Assembly (NCBI RefSeq): GCF_900142065.1
Contig: NZ_FSRJ01000003.1
Span: 620,001-684,000 of the forward strand
Direction: 5' to 3'
Length of the DNA: 64,000 nt
Source of the DNA: Agromyces cerinus subsp. cerinus
Lineage (GTDB): Bacteria; Actinomycetota; Actinomycetes; Actinomycetales; Microbacteriaceae
A program made the translations under genes and the position numbers. A model generated the notes under the pieces. That model did not search any database, was not told where the DNA came from, and worked only from the letters and a program-made list of their open reading frames with translations. Shown here piece after piece: positions 1 through 8,495 of this stretch (position 1 is the first letter of the stretch; each line of letters begins with the position of its first letter).

Positions 1-434
1 TGACGATCGCGAGCCGCGAGCACGGCCGGTTCAAGCAGACCGACGCCGACGTCGGCAGCTTCGACGCCGGGTACGGCTCCGCCTACTTCGCCCGCCAGAT
101 CGGGCAGAAGTTCGCCCGCGAGGTCTTCTTCCTCGCCGAGGAGTACTCGGCCGAGCGCGCCTACGAGATGGGTGCCGTGAACCGGGTCGTGCCGCACGCC
201 GAGCTCGAGCGCGAGGCGATCGCGATGGCCCGCACGATCCTCACGAAGTCGCCGACCGCGGTGCGCATGCTGAAGTTCGCCTTCAACGCGGTCGACGACG
301 GCATGGTCGGCCAGCAGGTCTTCGCGGGCGAGGCCACGCGCCTCGCCTACGGGACCGATGAGGCGGTCGAGGGCCGCGACGCCTTCCTCGAGAAGCGCGA
401 CCCCGACTGGGGCCCCTACCCGTGGCACTACTGA
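1..434 (+). CDS. menB: 1,4-dihydroxy-2-naphthoyl-CoA synthase, 3' part
   Basis: This is the C-terminal ~143 residues of MenB; the reading frame is already open at base 3, so the start lies outside the window. MenB (crotonase fold) closes the second ring of the naphthoquinone by converting o-succinylbenzoyl-CoA to DHNA-CoA in the cytoplasm. The family block TDADVGSFDAGYGSAYFARQ, containing the active-site aspartate region, is visible at about bases 39-98, followed by the family tail ending in WGPYPWHY. The context is decisive: menE starts 35 bp downstream and menA, menD, menF and menG follow. The fragment shows no disruption. Confidence 0.95.
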   Translation, partial: TIASREHGRFKQTDADVGSFDAGYGSAYFARQIGQKFAREVFFLAEEYSAERAYEMGAVNRVVPHAELEREAIAMARTILTKSPTAVRMLKFAFNAVDDGMVGQQVFAGEATRLAYGTDEAVEGRDAFLEKRDPDWGPYPWHY

Positions 435-468
435 TGCCGGTTACGGGTCACCGGCTGGGCGGGGTTAC

Positions 469-1650
469 GTGAGCGACGTGAAACCCCTCATCAGGGTCGC
501 GGCCGGTGACACCCGCGTGATGCTCGCGCAGCTGCGGCAGGCGGTGCTCTTCGACGGAGCGGCGCTCGCGGTGCTGCCGGTGCCCGGCGACACCGAGCCT
601 GCTCGGGACGACCTCATGGCCGGCCTCGTGCCGCACGACGTCGCGCTCGTCGTCGAGACGAGCGGGTCGACGGATGCCCCGAAGCGGGTGATGCTCTCGG
701 CCGCGGCGCTGCGCGCGAGCGCGGGCGCCACCGAGCAGTTCTTCGGCGATCAGCACGGCCAGTGGCTGCTCGCCCTGCCCGCGACCTACATCGCCGGGGC
801 GCAGGTGCTCGTGCGGTCGATCCTCGCGGGCACCGAACCCGTCGTGCTGCCGCAGGGGCATTTCGATCCGCGGGCGTTCGCCGCGGCATCCGCGCGGCTC
901 GACCGGGGCGGCGCGCGGTTCACCTCGCTCGTGCCCGTGCAGCTCGCCCGACTCGTCGATGCCGCCGCCGACGATGCCGCCGTGGCCGAGGCGCTTCGCT
1001 CGTTCGATCGGATCCTGCTCGGCGGGCAGGCGGCGCCGACCGGGCTCGTCGAACGTGCCGCCGAACTCGGCGCCGTCGTGCACCGCACCTACGGGTCGAG
1101 CGAGACCGCGGGCGGCTGCGTCTACGACGGCATTCCGCTCCCGAGCGTCGGCGTGCGCATCGTCGACGGACTCGTCGAGCTCTCGGGCCCGATGCTCGCG
1201 AGCGGATACCTCGACGACCCCGAGCGCACAGCCGCGGCGTTCACGACCGACGCCGACGGCACCCGCTGGTACCGCACGGGCGACCTCGGCGGCCTCGGCC
1301 CCGACCGCCGCCTGCGCATCTCGGGGAGGGCCGATGACGTCATCATCTCGGGCGGCGTCAAGGTCGCGCTCGGCGAGGTCGAGCGCGCGATCCGCGGTGT
1401 TCCCGGGTTCGCCGAGGCCGTGGTCGTCGCGGTCGACGACCACGAGTGGGGGCAGCGGCCGGCGGTCGCGGTGGCGGGAGCCGCGGCATCCGCGACCCTC
1501 GCAGAGCTCGCGGCGGCGACGGATGCCTCCGGGCTCTCGCCCGCCGCACGGCCCGTGCGACTGCTGCGCCTCGACGCGATGCCGCAGCTGGCCTCGGGCA
1601 AGCCCGACCGGCGACGAATCGCGGGGCTGCTCGCCGAATCGCGGGCGTAG
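469..1650 (+). CDS. menE: o-succinylbenzoate-CoA ligase MenE
   Basis: MenE is an ANL-superfamily enzyme that adenylates o-succinylbenzoate and loads it onto CoA, making the substrate for MenB. Visible motifs are the AMP-binding loop TSGSTDAPK (residues ~64-72), YGSSETAGG (~207), YRTGDLG (~268), the hinge GRADDVIISGGVK (~287) and the C-terminal catalytic lysine in SGKPDRR (~377). At 393 aa it is short for the superfamily, as is usual for actinobacterial MenE. I chose GTG 469; GTG 478 is possible. An in-frame ATG at 358 would overlap the menB end in another frame and adds no homologous sequence. Confidence 0.93.
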   Translation: MSDVKPLIRVAAGDTRVMLAQLRQAVLFDGAALAVLPVPGDTEPARDDLMAGLVPHDVALVVETSGSTDAPKRVMLSAAALRASAGATEQFFGDQHGQWLLALPATYIAGAQVLVRSILAGTEPVVLPQGHFDPRAFAAASARLDRGGARFTSLVPVQLARLVDAAADDAAVAEALRSFDRILLGGQAAPTGLVERAAELGAVVHRTYGSSETAGGCVYDGIPLPSVGVRIVDGLVELSGPMLASGYLDDPERTAAAFTTDADGTRWYRTGDLGGLGPDRRLRISGRADDVIISGGVKVALGEVERAIRGVPGFAEAVVVAVDDHEWGQRPAVAVAGAAASATLAELAAATDASGLSPAARPVRLLRLDAMPQLASGKPDRRRIAGLLAESRA

Positions 1651-1712
1651 CGGTCGAACTCGGCGAGGCCGTCGCCGAGCCTGCTCCGAGGTGCGCGAAC
1701 TAGCATGTTCGT

Positions 1713-2720
1713 GTGGCCCGCCCGAAACCCCAACGTCTGAATCCCGCCTCCGACCTCGCGGCGAAGTCGCGCGCGCCGGGGCGCAGCGGCAACCCCTCCA
1801 AGGCCGCCGGCGGCCCGGCGTCGCCGAAGGCGGCATCGCGTGATCGTGCCACCGCCGCCGACTGGGTGTCGGGTGCACGTCTGCGCACGCTGCCGCTCGC
1901 CATCGCACCGGTCGCCCTCGGCACGGGCGCGGGCGTCGTGGCGATCGACGGCCCGTGGCACCCGGCGCGCGCCCTGCTCGCCCTCGTCGTCGCGCTCGCG
2001 CTGCAGATCGGCGTCAACTACGCCAACGACTACTCCGACGGGGTGCGCGGCACCGACGAGCACCGGGTCGGGCCGGCCCGTCTCACCGGATCGGGCGTCG
2101 CGAAGCCCAAGCAGGTGCTCGCCGTCGCGCTGAGCTTCTTCGCCCTCGCCGCGATCGCGGGTCTCGTGCTCACGATCGTGACGGCGCAGTGGTGGCTGCT
2201 CGCCGTCGGTGCGGTCGCGATCGTCGCCGCCTGGTTCTACACCGGGGGCAAGCGCCCCTACGGCTACTACGGTCTCGGCGAGCTCTTCGTCTTCGTCTTC
2301 TTCGGTCTCGTGGCGACCGCGGGTTCCGCGTTCGTGCAGGCGCTGACCGTCAACATGGAGGCCTGGCTCGGCGGCGTCGGCGTGGGTCTCATCGCCTGCG
2401 CCGTGCTCATGGCCAACAACCTCCGCGACGTGGCGCAAGACAAGGTCGCGGGCAAGCGCACCCTCGCCGTGCTCGTCGGCCCGCTCGCGGGACGCATCCT
2501 GTTCGCGGTCTTCATGCTCGTGCCGTTCGCGATCGCCGCCTTCTTCGCGCTGTTCTACCCGACTGCGTGGCTCGTCATGTTCGCGTTGCTCGCGGCGCTG
2601 CCGGCGTGCCTCATCGTGCTCACGGCGAAGACTCCGCGGGAGCTGATCATCGCCCTGCAGCTCGCGAGCCTCACGGCGCTCGCCTACGGCATCGGACTCG
2701 GGCTGGCGTTCGCGCTCTGA
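1713..2720 (+). CDS. menA: 1,4-dihydroxy-2-naphthoate polyprenyltransferase MenA
   Basis: An integral membrane UbiA-family prenyltransferase that attaches the polyprenyl tail to DHNA, giving demethylmenaquinone. The first aspartate motif NDYSDGVRGTDEHR (around residues 104-117) and the second region DVAQDKVAGKR (around 240) bind the prenyl diphosphate through Mg2+. Hydrophobic segments cover the rest of the protein. The first ~45 residues are polar and basic and precede the conserved DWVSGARLRTLPLAIAPV block. The GTG start is 6 bp after TAGCAT (1701-1706), which fits a leaderless transcript. The gene probably has its own promoter, since 62 bp separate it from menE. Confidence 0.94.
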   Translation: MARPKPQRLNPASDLAAKSRAPGRSGNPSKAAGGPASPKAASRDRATAADWVSGARLRTLPLAIAPVALGTGAGVVAIDGPWHPARALLALVVALALQIGVNYANDYSDGVRGTDEHRVGPARLTGSGVAKPKQVLAVALSFFALAAIAGLVLTIVTAQWWLLAVGAVAIVAAWFYTGGKRPYGYYGLGELFVFVFFGLVATAGSAFVQALTVNMEAWLGGVGVGLIACAVLMANNLRDVAQDKVAGKRTLAVLVGPLAGRILFAVFMLVPFAIAAFFALFYPTAWLVMFALLAALPACLIVLTAKTPRELIIALQLASLTALAYGIGLGLAFAL

Positions 2721-2736
2721 TCAGCGCGGCAGGAGC

Positions 2737-3012
2737 TCAGCGCTCGTCGGCGCCGCGTTCGATCGCGGCGTCTTCGGCCTCGTCGTCCTCGTTCACGAGC
2801 GGCTTCTCCCGGTGCCGGGCGGCGTAGAGGTCGCTCGACATCGCGTTGCGTGCGCGGCGGAGGAAGATGAGCGACGCGCTCAGCCCGAACAGTGCCGCGA
2901 GCGCAGCCGAGACCCAGACGTCGACACCGGCGATGAGGAGCACCGCGAGGGGAACGGCGAACAGCAGCACCCGCAGCGCGGTGTACCAGATCCAGACGGG
3001 CACGGATTTCAC
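2737..3012 (-). CDS. DUF4229 small membrane protein
   Basis: A 91-aa protein with two hydrophobic helices in the first ~50 residues, then a basic patch (RRARN), and an acidic tail. The arrangement matches DUF4229 proteins, which in actinobacteria often lie between menA and menD; their function is unknown. The GTG start is 6 bp after TAGACT (reverse strand, 3024-3019), indicating a leaderless mRNA. It lies on the opposite strand, 16 bp from the menA stop, so it converges with menA and diverges from the next gene. Confidence 0.8.
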   Translation of the reverse strand: MKSVPVWIWYTALRVLLFAVPLAVLLIAGVDVWVSAALAALFGLSASLIFLRRARNAMSSDLYAARHREKPLVNEDDEAEDAAIERGADER

Positions 3013-3085
3013 CCGATCAGTCTAGGTCGGCGCGGCTGAACGCACTCACAGCCGGGGAGGCCCCGAGCGCGCCTAGACTGGGGCC

Positions 3086-3526
3086 ATGGTGCGGTTGTAC
3101 GTGGTACTCATCGTGGCCGCGGTGGTCTTCTCGATCTACGCCGTCGCCGACTGCGCCTTCTTCGACCGTTCACGTGTCCGCGGGCTGAGCCGGGGCTGGT
3201 GGATCGTCGTCATCCTGTTCGTGCCGATCATCGGCGGGCTGCTCTGGTTCATCATCGGGCGGGGCAGGGCCGGGCGCTCGTCGGGCGGCGGGCGAACCCG
3301 CACGATCGCTCCCGACGACGACGCCGACTTCCTGCGGCGACTCGGCACCGAGGCCGAGCAGGCCGAGCGCATCCGCCGCATGGAGCAGGAGCTCGCCGAC
3401 CTCGACGGCGACGGCGCGTCCGGCGACGGCGGGCAGGCCGACGGCACCGCCGGCACCGAGCGCAACCACCCCGACACCCCCGAGACGCCGGGTGAGTCCG
3501 GTCCGTCCGGCCGCCCGAATGGCTGA
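3086..3526 (+). CDS. PLDc_N-domain membrane protein
   Basis: A 146-aa protein whose first ~60 residues form the PLDc_N domain (phospholipase D nuclease N-terminal domain), seen as two membrane helices: [22 protein letters not shown] and the [19 protein letters not shown] region. There is no nuclease HKD motif. The rest is a low-complexity charged tail rich in Gly, Asp and Arg. ATG 3086 is 6 bp after TAGACT (3074-3079), so a leaderless transcript is likely. Its stop overlaps the menD start by 8 bp, which suggests co-transcription with menD. Its role is unknown. Confidence 0.82.
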   Translation: MVRLYVVLIVAAVVFSIYAVADCAFFDRSRVRGLSRGWWIVVILFVPIIGGLLWFIIGRGRAGRSSGGGRTRTIAPDDDADFLRRLGTEAEQAERIRRMEQELADLDGDGASGDGGQADGTAGTERNHPDTPETPGESGPSGRPNG

Positions 3527-5405
3527 GCCCGACCGGCGAATCCCAGCGAGCCCCGCGAGCGACACCGCGCTGGCGCTGCTCGCGGCGTTCGTGCGCGAGG
3601 GCGTCGTCGACCTCGTCGTGGCGCCGGGCTCGCGTTCGCAGGCGCTCGCGCTCGCTGCTGCCGAGCTCGAGCGAGCCGGCGCCGTGCGCCTGCACGTGCG
3701 CATCGACGAGCGCGGCGCCGCGTTCCTCGCCCTCGGTCTCGCCGTCGAGTCGGGTCGGCCGGTGCCGATCATCACGACCTCGGGCACGGCGGTCGCGAAC
3801 CTGCATCCCGCGGTGCTCGAGGCACACCATTCGGGCGTGCCGTTGATCGTGCTCTCGGCCGATCGGCCGGCGGAGCTCCGCGGCATCCGCTCGAACCAGA
3901 CGACCATGCAGCCGGGCATCTTCGCCGGAGCGGTGCGGCTCGAGCGCGACGTCGCCGCTCCAGAGGGCGCGGCCGGTGAAGCGGATGCCGCAACCCGCCT
4001 CGCCCGGGAGGCCATCGCCGCAGCTCTCGGCCGCGATGCCGACGGGCGGCCGGTGCCGCACCCCGGCCCTGGTCCGGTGCATCTCAACCTGCAGCTGCGG
4101 GAGCCGCTGTCCTCGGCGACCCCGGCCGATTCGCCGGTGGTGGCGTCGGCCGCTGCCGCTGCCGCTGCTTCTGCCGCTGCCGAGGCCCGGCCCGACGAGC
4201 CGTCGCCGGCGGTCGCCGACGGGGGAGCGGCGCCCGCGCACATCGAACCGGGCCCGCGCACGATCGTGGTGGCGGGTGCCGGCGCGGGTGCCGGCGCCGA
4301 GGAGTTCGCCCGCGACGGCGGCTGGCCGCTCATCGCCGAGGTCTCGAGCGGCGCCCACTTCGGGCCGAACCTCGTCGTCGCCTACCGCGAGCTGCTGCGC
4401 GAGCCGGGCTTCGGCGACGAGATCGAGCGGGTCGTGGTCTTCGGCCACCCGACCCTCTCGCGCGAGGTGCCCGCCCTCGTGCAGCGCGACGACGTCGAGA
4501 CGATCGTCGTGGCCCCGTGGGGCATCGAGTGGTTCAACCCCGGGCGCCGGGCCGCCCGGTTCGAGCGCGCCGTGCGCACCGAACCGCGCCCCCAGAGCAG
4601 CGAGGAACGCGCGTGGGTCGGCCGCTGGGTGCGCGCGAGCCGCATGCTGGTGGAGGCCGGGCTGCCGACGCCGCCGCCGCCCATGCGCGACGGCGTCGAC
4701 GAGACCGGCCACGCCTCCGACTTCGAGGCGCAGCGCGAGTACATGAAGGCCCAGCTCGCCGCGATGCGGGCGCCCGTCACCCGGCGCATGCTCGTCGATG
4801 CGGTGTGGTCGGCGACCTGGCCGCACGACCGGCTCCTCTTCGGCGCCTCGCGCCTCATCCGGGATGCCGATCGGGCGGTTCCCGGTCGCCGCATCCCCGT
4901 GCACGCCAACCGCGGGCTCGCGGGCATCGACGGCACCGTCGCGACCGCGGTCGGCGTCGCGATCGCGAGCCAGGGCGCGCTTCCGGGGGAGGCATCGGCG
5001 GCGACGTCGGGCGAACCCTCCGGCGCAGCGGATGCCGCGGCCGTCGCAGCGTCGACGGCGAACACGTCACGGGGCGGCGTGACCCGCGCCATCATCGGCG
5101 ACCTCACCCTGCTGCACGACGCTGGATCGATGCTGCTCGGCGCGGGCGAACAGCGCCCGCGGGTGCAGCTCATCGTCGGCAACGACGGCGGCGGCACGAT
5201 CTTCGATTCGCTCGAGGTCGCGGCCTCCGCTCCGGCCGACGCCTTCGACCGCGTGCAGTTCACGCCGCAGCACGTCGACCTCGCGGCGCTCGCCGCCGCC
5301 TACGGCTGGTCGTACACGCGGGCCACGACCCGCGCCGAGCTCCACGACGCGCTCGGCACGCGGGTCGACGGGCCGTCGATCCTCGAGGTCCCGCTTCCGC
5401 GCTGA
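3519..5405 (+). CDS. menD: 2-succinyl-5-enolpyruvyl-6-hydroxy-3-cyclohexene-1-carboxylate synthase MenD
   Basis: A thiamine-diphosphate enzyme that condenses isochorismate with 2-oxoglutarate, the first committed menaquinone step. Visible parts are the N-terminal PYR domain with VVAPGSRSQ and the [17 protein letters not shown] block, and the C-terminal ThDP/Mg site [11 protein letters not shown] (~527-537) followed by [12 protein letters not shown] (~554). It is 628 aa, longer than the usual ~560, because of two Ala/Ser-rich stretches at about residues 208-232 and 487-518. I prefer ATG 3519, which overlaps the upstream stop; a GTG at 3492 is in frame. It uses the product of MenF, encoded 1.8 kb downstream. 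Confidence 0.94.
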   Translation: MAEPDRRIPASPASDTALALLAAFVREGVVDLVVAPGSRSQALALAAAELERAGAVRLHVRIDERGAAFLALGLAVESGRPVPIITTSGTAVANLHPAVLEAHHSGVPLIVLSADRPAELRGIRSNQTTMQPGIFAGAVRLERDVAAPEGAAGEADAATRLAREAIAAALGRDADGRPVPHPGPGPVHLNLQLREPLSSATPADSPVVASAAAAAAASAAAEARPDEPSPAVADGGAAPAHIEPGPRTIVVAGAGAGAGAEEFARDGGWPLIAEVSSGAHFGPNLVVAYRELLREPGFGDEIERVVVFGHPTLSREVPALVQRDDVETIVVAPWGIEWFNPGRRAARFERAVRTEPRPQSSEERAWVGRWVRASRMLVEAGLPTPPPPMRDGVDETGHASDFEAQREYMKAQLAAMRAPVTRRMLVDAVWSATWPHDRLLFGASRLIRDADRAVPGRRIPVHANRGLAGIDGTVATAVGVAIASQGALPGEASAATSGEPSGAADAAAVAASTANTSRGGVTRAIIGDLTLLHDAGSMLLGAGEQRPRVQLIVGNDGGGTIFDSLEVAASAPADAFDRVQFTPQHVDLAALAAAYGWSYTRATTRAELHDALGTRVDGPSILEVPLPR

Positions 5406-5444
5406 CCCTTGCCGCGGCATCCGCTCGCTCGGCAGGATGGACGC

Positions 5445-6302
5445 ATGAGCCGCGAGACGTACTGGACCGCCGACCCCGCCGACCTGCTGCGCGTCGGCGA
5501 CGGCTTCGAGCTGTCGAAGACCGGCACTCGCGAGAACCCCGGCTTCGACGGCGACAAGGCCGCCGGGCAGGAGGCGCTCCTCGAGGGTTCGGAGATCCTC
5601 GCCGAGCTGCAGGAGCAGCTCTTCGCGATGAGCCGCATGGGCGGCGACGAACGGCGCATCCTGCTCGTGCTGCAGGCCATGGACACCGCGGGCAAGGGCG
5701 GCATCGTCAAGCACGTCATGGGCGCCGTCGACCCGCAGGGCGTGCAGCTCGCCGCGTTCAAGAAGCCGACGGCCGACGAGCTCGAGCACGACTTCCTCTG
5801 GCGCATCCACAAGCAGGTGCCGGGCGCCGGCATGATCGGGGTCTTCGACCGATCGCACTACGAAGACGTGCTCATCGGCCGGGTGCGCTCGCTCGCCTCG
5901 CCTGAAGAGATCGAGCGGCGCTACGAGGCCATCAACGAGTTCGAGGCCGAACTCGCCGCCACCGGCACGACGATCATCAAGGTCATGCTGCACATCTCGC
6001 GCGACGAGCAGAAGGCGCGGCTCACCGAGCGCCTCGCCCGTGCCGACAAGCACTGGAAGTTCAACCCGGGCGACGTCGACGAGCGACTGCGGTGGGACGA
6101 CTACGCGGCGGCCTACCAGCTCGTCTTCGAGCGCACGGCGACACCGGATGCCCCGTGGTTCGTCGTGCCCGCCGACCGCAAGTGGTACGCGCGGCTGGCC
6201 GTGCAGCACCTGCTGATCGACGCGCTCGAAGACATGCAGCTCGAGTGGCCGAAGGCCGACTACGACGTCGCCGAGCAGCAGGCGCGGCTCGCCGCGAGCT
6301 GA
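5445..6302 (+). CDS. ppk2: Polyphosphate kinase 2 family protein
   Basis: A 285-aa P-loop phosphotransferase of the PPK2 family, which moves phosphate between polyphosphate and nucleotides. The Walker A-like MDTAGKGG (residues ~79-86) and Walker B-like FDRSHYED (~135), the family WRIHKQVPGAGMIGVFDRSHY block and the C-terminal WFVVPADRKWYAR signature are all present. Its length matches single-domain PPK2 enzymes. Which nucleotide (AMP, ADP or GDP) it prefers cannot be read from sequence. The start ATG 5445 lies 6 bp after CAGGAT, a one-base variant of the leaderless box used by its neighbours. A repeat array follows the stop directly. Confidence 0.92.
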   Translation: MSRETYWTADPADLLRVGDGFELSKTGTRENPGFDGDKAAGQEALLEGSEILAELQEQLFAMSRMGGDERRILLVLQAMDTAGKGGIVKHVMGAVDPQGVQLAAFKKPTADELEHDFLWRIHKQVPGAGMIGVFDRSHYEDVLIGRVRSLASPEEIERRYEAINEFEAELAATGTTIIKVMLHISRDEQKARLTERLARADKHWKFNPGDVDERLRWDDYAAAYQLVFERTATPDAPWFVVPADRKWYARLAVQHLLIDALEDMQLEWPKADYDVAEQQARLAAS

Positions 6303-6537
6303 CCCTGCGGGTTGAGCCTGTCGAAACCTGCCTGTGCGGGTTGAGCGTGTCGAAACCTGCCTGTGGGGGTTGAGCGTGTCGAAACCTGCCTGTGGGGGTT
6401 GAGCGTGTCGAAACCTGCCTGTGGGGGTTGAGCGTGTCGAAACCTGCCTGTGGGGGTTGAGCCTGTCGAAACCTGCCTCTGTGGGTTGAGCCTGTCGAAA
6501 CCCTGCCTCTGTGGGTTGAGCCTGTCGAAACCCCCAC
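6303..6537 (+). repeat. Tandem array of TTGAGCSTGTCGAAACC units
   Basis: Eight near-identical units of 29-30 bp, each with the core GGTTGAGCCTGTCGAAACC (or GCGTG in place of GCCTG) and a short CTGCCTGTG-like linker. The linkers are not unique, so this is a plain tandem repeat. It fills the space between ppk2 and the convergent GIY-YIG gene. Related cores recur at 6929-7132, 9219-9281 and 11856-12049. Confidence 0.93.
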
Positions 6538-6546
6538 CCGACGACA

Positions 6547-6828
6547 TCACCCCTCCGCCGAACGGCTCAACCAGGGGAGATCGCCGTAGCGCCCCTCGAT
6601 GAGCGCCCGCCGCTTCGCCCGGCTCCACCCCTGCACCTGCTTCTCGCGCGCATACGCTTCGTGCATGTGCTTCCACTCCTCGACGTACACGAGCCTGATG
6701 GGAAGACGCGTGCTCGTATACGAGGGAACCGCGCCCAGTTCGTGCTGTGCGAGTCGGTGGTCGAGGTTGCGCGTACTTCCGACGTAGTAGCTTCCGTCGG
6801 CGCACTCGAGGATGTACACGTGCGGCAT
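6547..6828 (-). CDS. GIY-YIG domain protein
   Basis: A 93-aa single-domain protein of the UvrC/YhbQ-type GIY-YIG nuclease family. VYIL at residues 4-7 and YYVGST at 14-19 form the two family motifs. Other family features are the R20 and RLAQHELG region, a K/R-rich centre and the glutamate in HEAYAREKQVQGWSRAKRRALI. Family members are predicted Mg-dependent nucleases; bacterial stand-alone versions have no settled role. The ORF extends upstream into repeat DNA, so I chose the ATG at 6828, which gives the exact family N-terminus MPHVYILEC. Confidence 0.88.
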   Translation of the reverse strand: MPHVYILECADGSYYVGSTRNLDHRLAQHELGAVPSYTSTRLPIRLVYVEEWKHMHEAYAREKQVQGWSRAKRRALIEGRYGDLPWLSRSAEG

Positions 6829-6928
6829 GCGCCGATGCTGGCAGGAGCGGGCTGCGCGGGTTCGATGGCCGTCGTCTTCGGGGGCGCTGATGGGCGCCCG
6901 GCGGCTGTCGAGGCCGAGTGGATGTTCG

Positions 6929-7132
6929 GGGGGAGGGGGTTCGGCAGGCTCAACCCGCGGATGCCCGTGTGCGGGTTGAGCTTGTCGAAACCGAGTTTGC
7001 GGGGGTGGGGTTTCGGCAGGCTCAACCCGCAGTGGTTTCGGCAGGCTCAACCCGCAGGGGGTTTCGGCAGGCTCAACCTGCAGGGGTTTCGGCAGGCTCA
7101 ACCCGCAGTGGTTTCGACGGGCTCAACCCGCA
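6929..7132 (-). repeat. Second array of TTTCGGCAGGCTCAACC repeats
   Basis: About seven copies of GGTTTCGGCAGGCTCAACCCGC and variants, mostly in the opposite orientation to the 6303 array, with one forward copy near 6978-6992. Spacing is irregular (19-40 bp). The array fills the space between the divergent GIY-YIG start and the menF 3' end. Bases 6829-6928 just before it hold no gene I can support. Confidence 0.9.
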
Positions 7133-7155
7133 GAAGGGGCTCGACCCGCACCGGC

Positions 7156-8454
7156 TCAGCCGCCGAAGGCCTCGACGATCGGGCGGAACTTCATGACGGT
7201 CTCGGCGAGCTCGTCGGCGGGCACCGAGTCGTGCACGATGCCGCAACCGGCATATGCCGTGACGGTGCCGTCGGCGTCGACCTGCGCGCAGCGCAGCGCG
7301 ATGGCCCACTCGCCGTCGCCGTCGCCGTCGATCCAGCCCACCGGGCCGGCGTAGCGCCCGCGGTCGAAGCCCTCGAGCTCGGCGATCGCGGGCAGTGCGA
7401 TGCGGCGCGGGGTGCCGGCGACGGCGGCCGTCGGGTGCACGGCGCGCACGAGGTCGAGCGAACTCGAACCGTCGCCGAGGGTGCCCTTGAGATCGGTTGC
7501 GAGGTGCCAGAGGTTCGGCAGCTGCAGGGTGAACGGCTCGGGGCTCGTGTCGAGACGGGCGGTGTGCGGGGCGAGCCGCTTCACCGCGCTCTCCACGGCG
7601 AGGGCGTGCTCGGCGAGGTCCTTCTCCGAAGCAGCGAGCGCGAGCGCCCGTTCGCGGTCGGAGGCCTCGCCGGCGCCACGCGAGGCGGTGCCGGCGAGCA
7701 CGCGCGCCGAGACGGTGCCGTGGTCGACCCGCACGAGCGTCTCGGGGCTCGCCCCGATGAGCCCGTCGACGGCGAACACCCAGGTGTCGGGGTAGTCCTC
7801 GGCGAGCCGGTTGATCGTGGCCCGCAACCCCGCGTCCTCGTGCAGTTCGCCGACGAGCTGGCGGGCGAGCACGACCTTCTCGAGCTCGCCGGCGTCGATG
7901 CGGCGCACGGCTTCGGCGACGGCCGTCTCGTATGCCTCGGGCGGCACGGATCCGGGCGTGAACGCCACGCGCGGCACCCGGCGCTTCGGCGCCGGCTCGG
8001 GGAGCAGCACGTCGGCGTCGTCGGCATCGGCGGGCCCGGAGGCATCCGTCTCCTCGACCGGGTCGAGCGAGATCCGCGTGACCCAGGCGCGGCCGTCGCG
8101 ACGGCCCATGACGAGCTCGGGCACGATGAGCACGCTCGTCGCCTCGGACTCGTCGGCGAACGCGAACGCGCCGAACGCCACGAGCCCGGTGCCGGGCAGC
8201 CCGACTCGGTCGTCGATCTCGGCGAGGGCGGCGAGCGAGGTCCACGCGGCTGCGGCGTCTTCGACCCGGGTCGCGCCGGTCGTCTCGATGCGAACGACCT
8301 CGCCGAGCCCCACGATGCCCTCGCCGCGGCGCATCCACACGAGCGGATGCCGCGGATCGGCGCGCGGGATCAGCGGCTCCGTCTCATCGACGGCCACGGT
8401 GCGAACGACGAGCCGAGCACTCGCGGCCTGCGCCGCGTCATCCGTCTGACTCAC
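7156..8454 (-). CDS. menF: Isochorismate synthase MenF
   Basis: A 432-aa chorismate-binding enzyme that isomerises chorismate to isochorismate, the entry to the menaquinone pathway. The C-terminal half carries the family blocks EKVVLARQ, LIGASPETLVRV, AGTASRG, HPTAAVAGTP (catalytic/ligand region) and FDRGRYAGPVGW with the acidic GDGDGEWAIALR stretch. The GTG start lies 6 bp after TAGGCT (reverse strand, 8466-8461), so the mRNA is probably leaderless. It is transcribed away from menG across only 41 bp, and its product feeds MenD. A salicylate or siderophore role is possible for the family but the neighbours argue against it. Confidence 0.93.
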   Translation of the reverse strand: MSQTDDAAQAASARLVVRTVAVDETEPLIPRADPRHPLVWMRRGEGIVGLGEVVRIETTGATRVEDAAAAWTSLAALAEIDDRVGLPGTGLVAFGAFAFADESEATSVLIVPELVMGRRDGRAWVTRISLDPVEETDASGPADADDADVLLPEPAPKRRVPRVAFTPGSVPPEAYETAVAEAVRRIDAGELEKVVLARQLVGELHEDAGLRATINRLAEDYPDTWVFAVDGLIGASPETLVRVDHGTVSARVLAGTASRGAGEASDRERALALAASEKDLAEHALAVESAVKRLAPHTARLDTSPEPFTLQLPNLWHLATDLKGTLGDGSSSLDLVRAVHPTAAVAGTPRRIALPAIAELEGFDRGRYAGPVGWIDGDGDGEWAIALRCAQVDADGTVTAYAGCGIVHDSVPADELAETVMKFRPIVEAFGG

Positions 8455-8460
8455 CGCCCC

Positions 8461-8489
8461 AGCCTACGCCCGGCTGCGCGCCGTAGGAT
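8461..8489. promoter_or_regulatory. Divergent leaderless promoter pair menF/menG
   Basis: In the 41 bp between the two start codons, the reverse strand has TAGGCT (8466-8461) 6 bp before the menF GTG, and the forward strand has TAGGAT (8484-8489) 6 bp before the menG ATG. The two -10 boxes are only 17 bp apart, so the two polymerases should interfere with each other. Confidence 0.65.
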
Positions 8490-8495
8490 CGAGGG

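Noticed and set aside
358-468. Upstream extension of menE to an ATG at 358
   Set aside because: The added residues are a frame-shifted reading of the menB end and match no MenE N-terminus.
6303-6537. Regular 29-bp array looked like a CRISPR
   Set aside because: The linkers between repeat cores are themselves repeated, not unique spacers, and there are no cas genes. The same holds for 11856-12049.
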